This document shows positions 63,101 through 64,000 of a DNA stretch of 64,000 bases, piece by piece. The notes beneath the pieces are model-generated. The model saw only the letters and a program-made list of their open reading frames with translations. It ran no database searches and had not been told where the DNA came from. Both the position numbers and the translations under genes were made by a program. The stretch is from Paraburkholderia sp. CNPSo 3272 (GTDB lineage Bacteria > Pseudomonadota > Gammaproteobacteria > Burkholderiales > Burkholderiaceae): NCBI RefSeq assembly GCF_024206495.1, contig NZ_JAMBPQ010000022.1, positions 1 to 64,000 of the forward strand, written 5' to 3'. Each line of letters starts with the position of its first letter. The stretch's first letter is position 1.

Positions 63101-64000
63101 CGCAGCGGTCCTGATCGAGCCGGTGCAGTCGCGCCATCCGAATTTGCGTCCGAGGGAGTTCGTGCAGCAGTTGCGCGACGTCACGGCGGCCAATGAGTCG
63201 GCGCTGATTTTCGACGAGGTCGTGACGGGCTTTCGCGTCCATCCGGCCGGCATGCAAGGCCTGTGGGGCATCCAGGGCGACATGGCGACCTACGGCAAGG
63301 TGGTCGGCGGCGGCCTGCCCATAGGCGTGCTTGCAGGCACCACGCAGTACATGGATGCGCTCGACGGCGGTCAGTGGCAATTCGGCGATGCTTCGGTGCC
63401 CGAAGTTCCGCCTACGTTCTTCGCGGGCACGTTCGTGCGCCATCCGGTGGTGCTGGCCGCAATGAAGGCGGTGCTCCTGCACCTCAAGGAAGCCGGCCCG
63501 GCACTGCAGGAAGGGCTCGGCGAACGCATGAACGGTCTCGTGCAACGCGTCAACGCGCATCTGGAGAAGGTCGGCATCGCCACGCGGGCGGAGTCGTTCT
63601 CGAGCTGGTTCTACGTGAATCTCGCGGGCGAGGATCGCCTCGGCAGCCTCTTCTATCCGTATATGCGCTATCTCGGCGTGCATATCATGGAAGGCTTCCC
63701 CTGCTTCCTGACGACGAGCCATTCGGACGAGGACATCCGCAAGATCGGCGACGCCTTCGTCGCGAGCATCGACGCGCTCCAGCGCGTCGGTATTCTCGGC
63801 GGCGCGCAGGACGCAGCCGCTTCGACTGCGCAAGCCGAACCGGCGCTCACGCAGTCCGCGCTCACCGAGCCGCAGAAGGAAATCTGGATGTCGGCCCAGC
63901 AGGGCCACGAGGCCTCGCTCGCGTTCAATGAGTCGTTCACGCTCGAACTCAATGGCAAGCTGAACGAGGCCGCTTTCGAACGCGCCTTCGCCGCGACTGT
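57174..64000 (+). CDS. Hybrid NRPS/PKS: A-T-KS-AT-T-aminotransferase-C (runs past window end)
   Basis: At least 2275 residues, open to the last base. Domains in order: adenylation (~20-515: YTSGSTGKPKG near 168, GYGPTENTTF, YRTGDL, NGKINRKAL); carrier T1 with the phosphopantetheine Ser ~560 (DLGLRSLDL); ketosynthase from ~619 with Cys795 in TACSTS, EAHGTATPLGDP and NVGHLDAAAG; acyltransferase with Ser1241 in GHSVGE and HAFHS, the malonyl-CoA type; carrier T2 with Ser1574 (DLGYDSL). An Ala/Pro/Val-rich linker with one helix follows, then a class III PLP aminotransferase (~1785-2210) with Lys2042 in TYGKVVGGG, and from ~2225 the start of a condensation domain. No ketoreductase is present. All active residues seen are intact. 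The same order without an amino-acid A domain is known from iturin/mycosubtilin synthetases. The logic is: load an amino acid, extend once with malonyl, turn the beta-keto into a beta-amine, pass to an NRPS module. Confidence 0.93.
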   Translation, partial: MSHRDGLSGVLPGGTDHVPGVAARFDAICAEFGNRLAVIDATGEEDYAALGERSARLATVLHEMGLEPGERCAIMVSRSRDTLALMLAILRLGAVYVPLDRAYPKAQLDFIVADCAPKLIIAEAAALASVGELNGVCVDLEHVVAAAEAAEPAPLHACSRDDAAYIMYTSGSTGKPKGVVVPQRAILRLVQGQTFTELSPHTRFLNLAPLAFDASTLEIWGPLLNGGCAAIVNEVQPSLDTIASEIARLGVTSAWFTAGLFNALADYRLEAFLPLKEALTGGDVLSPVHVRKVMEAHPGLQIINGYGPTENTTFTCCYRIPRDGEALANGDAIPIGYAIAGTSAYIVDDKLAPVADGEVGELVTGGDGVALGYLNRPELTAEKFVDDVFAPGARLYRTGDLVRRREDGAIEFLGRNDRQIKIAGKRIELDEIEHALRVSPGVADAAVAAFDGRMGKAIAGFVKADAADAAGLLSEIRAHLRSALPDYMVPSELRVLPDFPLTPNGKINRKALLAEIDTQSEASAGTSPVDDGVADKLASVFEGLLGKPVDRRANFFDLGLRSLDLMRAHAIIARDVAAKVALVDLFRHPNVEALAAQLRTTLPAASKDAILQRRGAQGGAIAVVGMSGRFPGARNVSELWANILAGRDCITHFDVAELEDSFDDKSRRDASYVKARPILADVDHFDAGFFGMLARESALTDPQQRLFLQIAWEAFEDAGYDPATIAGAVGVFAGTSMNTYFLKHILSDRAVIDEFTSQFQIGEYQKLVGAGDFVATRTAYKLGLTGPAISVQTACSTSLTAISLAVENLRAGRCDMALAGGVSITFPQKRGYFYEEGGMGAPDGVCRPFDADAKGTVFGSGAGVVLLKRLEDAIADEDPIYAVIRGVGINNDGSDKVGFTAPSVDAQARAIAIAHAEAGIDPSSIGYVEAHGTATPLGDPIEFAGLVQAFRLGGAEGGQFCALGSAKANVGHLDAAAGVTGFIAASLALRNRTLPPLTHFRSPNPGIDLTSSPFFFNTTVRAWADGATPRRAGVSSLGVGGTNVHVVLEEAPCHNACAGQSEGLQILPLSARSTPALERAKANLATHLASHPEIALADVAATLQTGRRDFAHRAVVVAESVEQAQAKLQKGAIEAQAPQAAPAVVFMFPGQGAQYPGMGAALYRTEPVYREWIDKGAEALAPHLGLDIRTMLLSEAPEGDDTPHPIRSTIYAQPALFLVEYALAQLWISRGIKPAAMIGHSVGELVAACVAEAIAFEDALCLIAQRGALMQSAEPGAMLVVRLSEAELSPMLPGDVDLAAINAPTLSVVAGPFAAIEAFEATLKARDIEHRRLHTSHAFHSRMMSGVVDDLAQVANRLTFARPKIPYVSSVTGQWAAMDQPVSGQYWASHCRNVVRFSDALATVTAEGKPLLLEIGPGRTLSTFVLQGLPKDRHQGAIASLPDFATRERELAVLAEATGRLWLNGVKPNWKTLRTETGRRVSLPTYPFEPERHWIDAPATASSSQPTTVAPAIAAQASSEALNDIPQTAMTQTVQIDRKPRLIAELASLLAEMSGEAPDTSNPDVTFWDLGYDSLFMGQVSRQLRRRYDVTISFRQIMSDYPTLPALAQFLDGAMPPDPEVPAEAAPVAAPAAAPVAVQTAAAPVAVAAAPVGAPVAVQMAVAPATGDLQSVIRDQLAAMQSVMARQLEVLQGAPLAVPQPAAAQIVVPAAVAAAPVVAAAAPAPAAAPARSAGPEIKFEENRPSRFTAYKPGAAHSAQITDAQKSFITDLAARYSAKTATSKARTQSYRAVLADPRTASGFREEWKELVYPIVAQRSKGSKIWDVDGNEYIDVVNGYGQTAFGHTPDFVVEAVNAQLAEGFAIGPQSPLAGEVAQMFSEMTGHQRVTFCNTGSEAVMAAMRLARTVTGKDKVVCFDGDYHGQFDEVLVKPGSEAGVPRAFPLAPGIPQTSVGNMVVLPYARPESLEWIKANIDDIAAVLIEPVQSRHPNLRPREFVQQLRDVTAANESALIFDEVVTGFRVHPAGMQGLWGIQGDMATYGKVVGGGLPIGVLAGTTQYMDALDGGQWQFGDASVPEVPPTFFAGTFVRHPVVLAAMKAVLLHLKEAGPALQEGLGERMNGLVQRVNAHLEKVGIATRAESFSSWFYVNLAGEDRLGSLFYPYMRYLGVHIMEGFPCFLTTSHSDEDIRKIGDAFVASIDALQRVGILGGAQDAAASTAQAEPALTQSALTEPQKEIWMSAQQGHEASLAFNESFTLELNGKLNEAAFERAFAAT

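Noticed and set aside
1..64000. CRISPR arrays, tRNA and rRNA genes
   Set aside because: No regularly spaced direct repeats of CRISPR type and no tRNA or rRNA signatures were seen; the 21-bp array at 1975-2195 has no spacers.

Overview
The window is high-GC DNA with the codon use and gene order of a Burkholderiaceae chromosome (Burkholderia, Paraburkholderia, Caballeronia or Trinickia type). The main pointers are the rmlBACD-wzm-wzt O-antigen locus next to apaH, the yqgE-ruvX-pyrR-pyrB-pyrC'-plsC operon, a CIRCE-controlled groES-groEL pair, and rubredoxin beside thiD. I cannot name a species from the sequence alone.

Region 1 (1-9.7 kb) is accessory DNA: the 3' end of an IS66-type element, an acyltransferase-3 gene, a degenerate 21-bp tandem repeat, a phytanoyl-CoA-dioxygenase-like gene, a methyltransferase overlapping a small DMT-type membrane protein, and a decayed IS5-family transposase. 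It ends with a 1024-residue membrane fusion protein and its overlapping 200-residue partner. Region 2 (9.7-29.1 kb, all minus strand) is a surface polysaccharide operon. rmlB-rmlA-rmlC-rmlD makes dTDP-L-rhamnose, wzm-wzt exports the chain, and a three-domain methyltransferase/glycosyltransferase follows. Then come hddA-gmhA-hddC-gmhB (GDP-D-glycero-D-manno-heptose), a WbqC-like protein, a methyltransferase, a NeuD/PglD-like acyltransferase, a beta-propeller glycosidase-like protein, a polyprenol-phosphate glycosyltransferase, a WecE-like aminotransferase and a large polytopic membrane protein. A promoter-like -10 and a 12-codon leader with a strong ribosome binding site lie upstream of rmlB.

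Region 3 (29.4-44.8 kb) is mostly core genome: apaH, plsC, a lone TnpB insertion, pyrC' (metal ligands lost), pyrB, pyrR, ruvX, yqgE, an unrecognised 503-residue protein, rubredoxin, thiD, groEL, groES, a zinc-ribbon membrane protein and a TAXI-type solute-binding protein. Region 4 (45.2-51 kb, plus strand) looks like a polyprenyl-phosphate-D-arabinose pathway: a DprE1-like oxidase, a DprE2-like reductase, a GtrA-like protein and a HAD-UbiA fusion, followed by a GT87-like membrane glycosyltransferase. Region 5 (51-55.5 kb) holds an acyltransferase-3, an FkbH-like HAD/GNAT protein and a family 2 glycosyltransferase.

Region 6 (56.1-64 kb) is the start of a natural-product cluster. A Sfp-type phosphopantetheinyl transferase is followed by a giant hybrid NRPS/PKS gene that runs off the window, with domains A-T-KS-AT-T-aminotransferase-C. 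This resembles the iturin/mycosubtilin starter synthetase, but an amino-acid adenylation domain stands in the place of the fatty-acyl ligase. My by-eye specificity reading is valine-like, so the predicted starter is a beta,gamma-diamino acid. I regard this as the strongest candidate for an undescribed system in the window.
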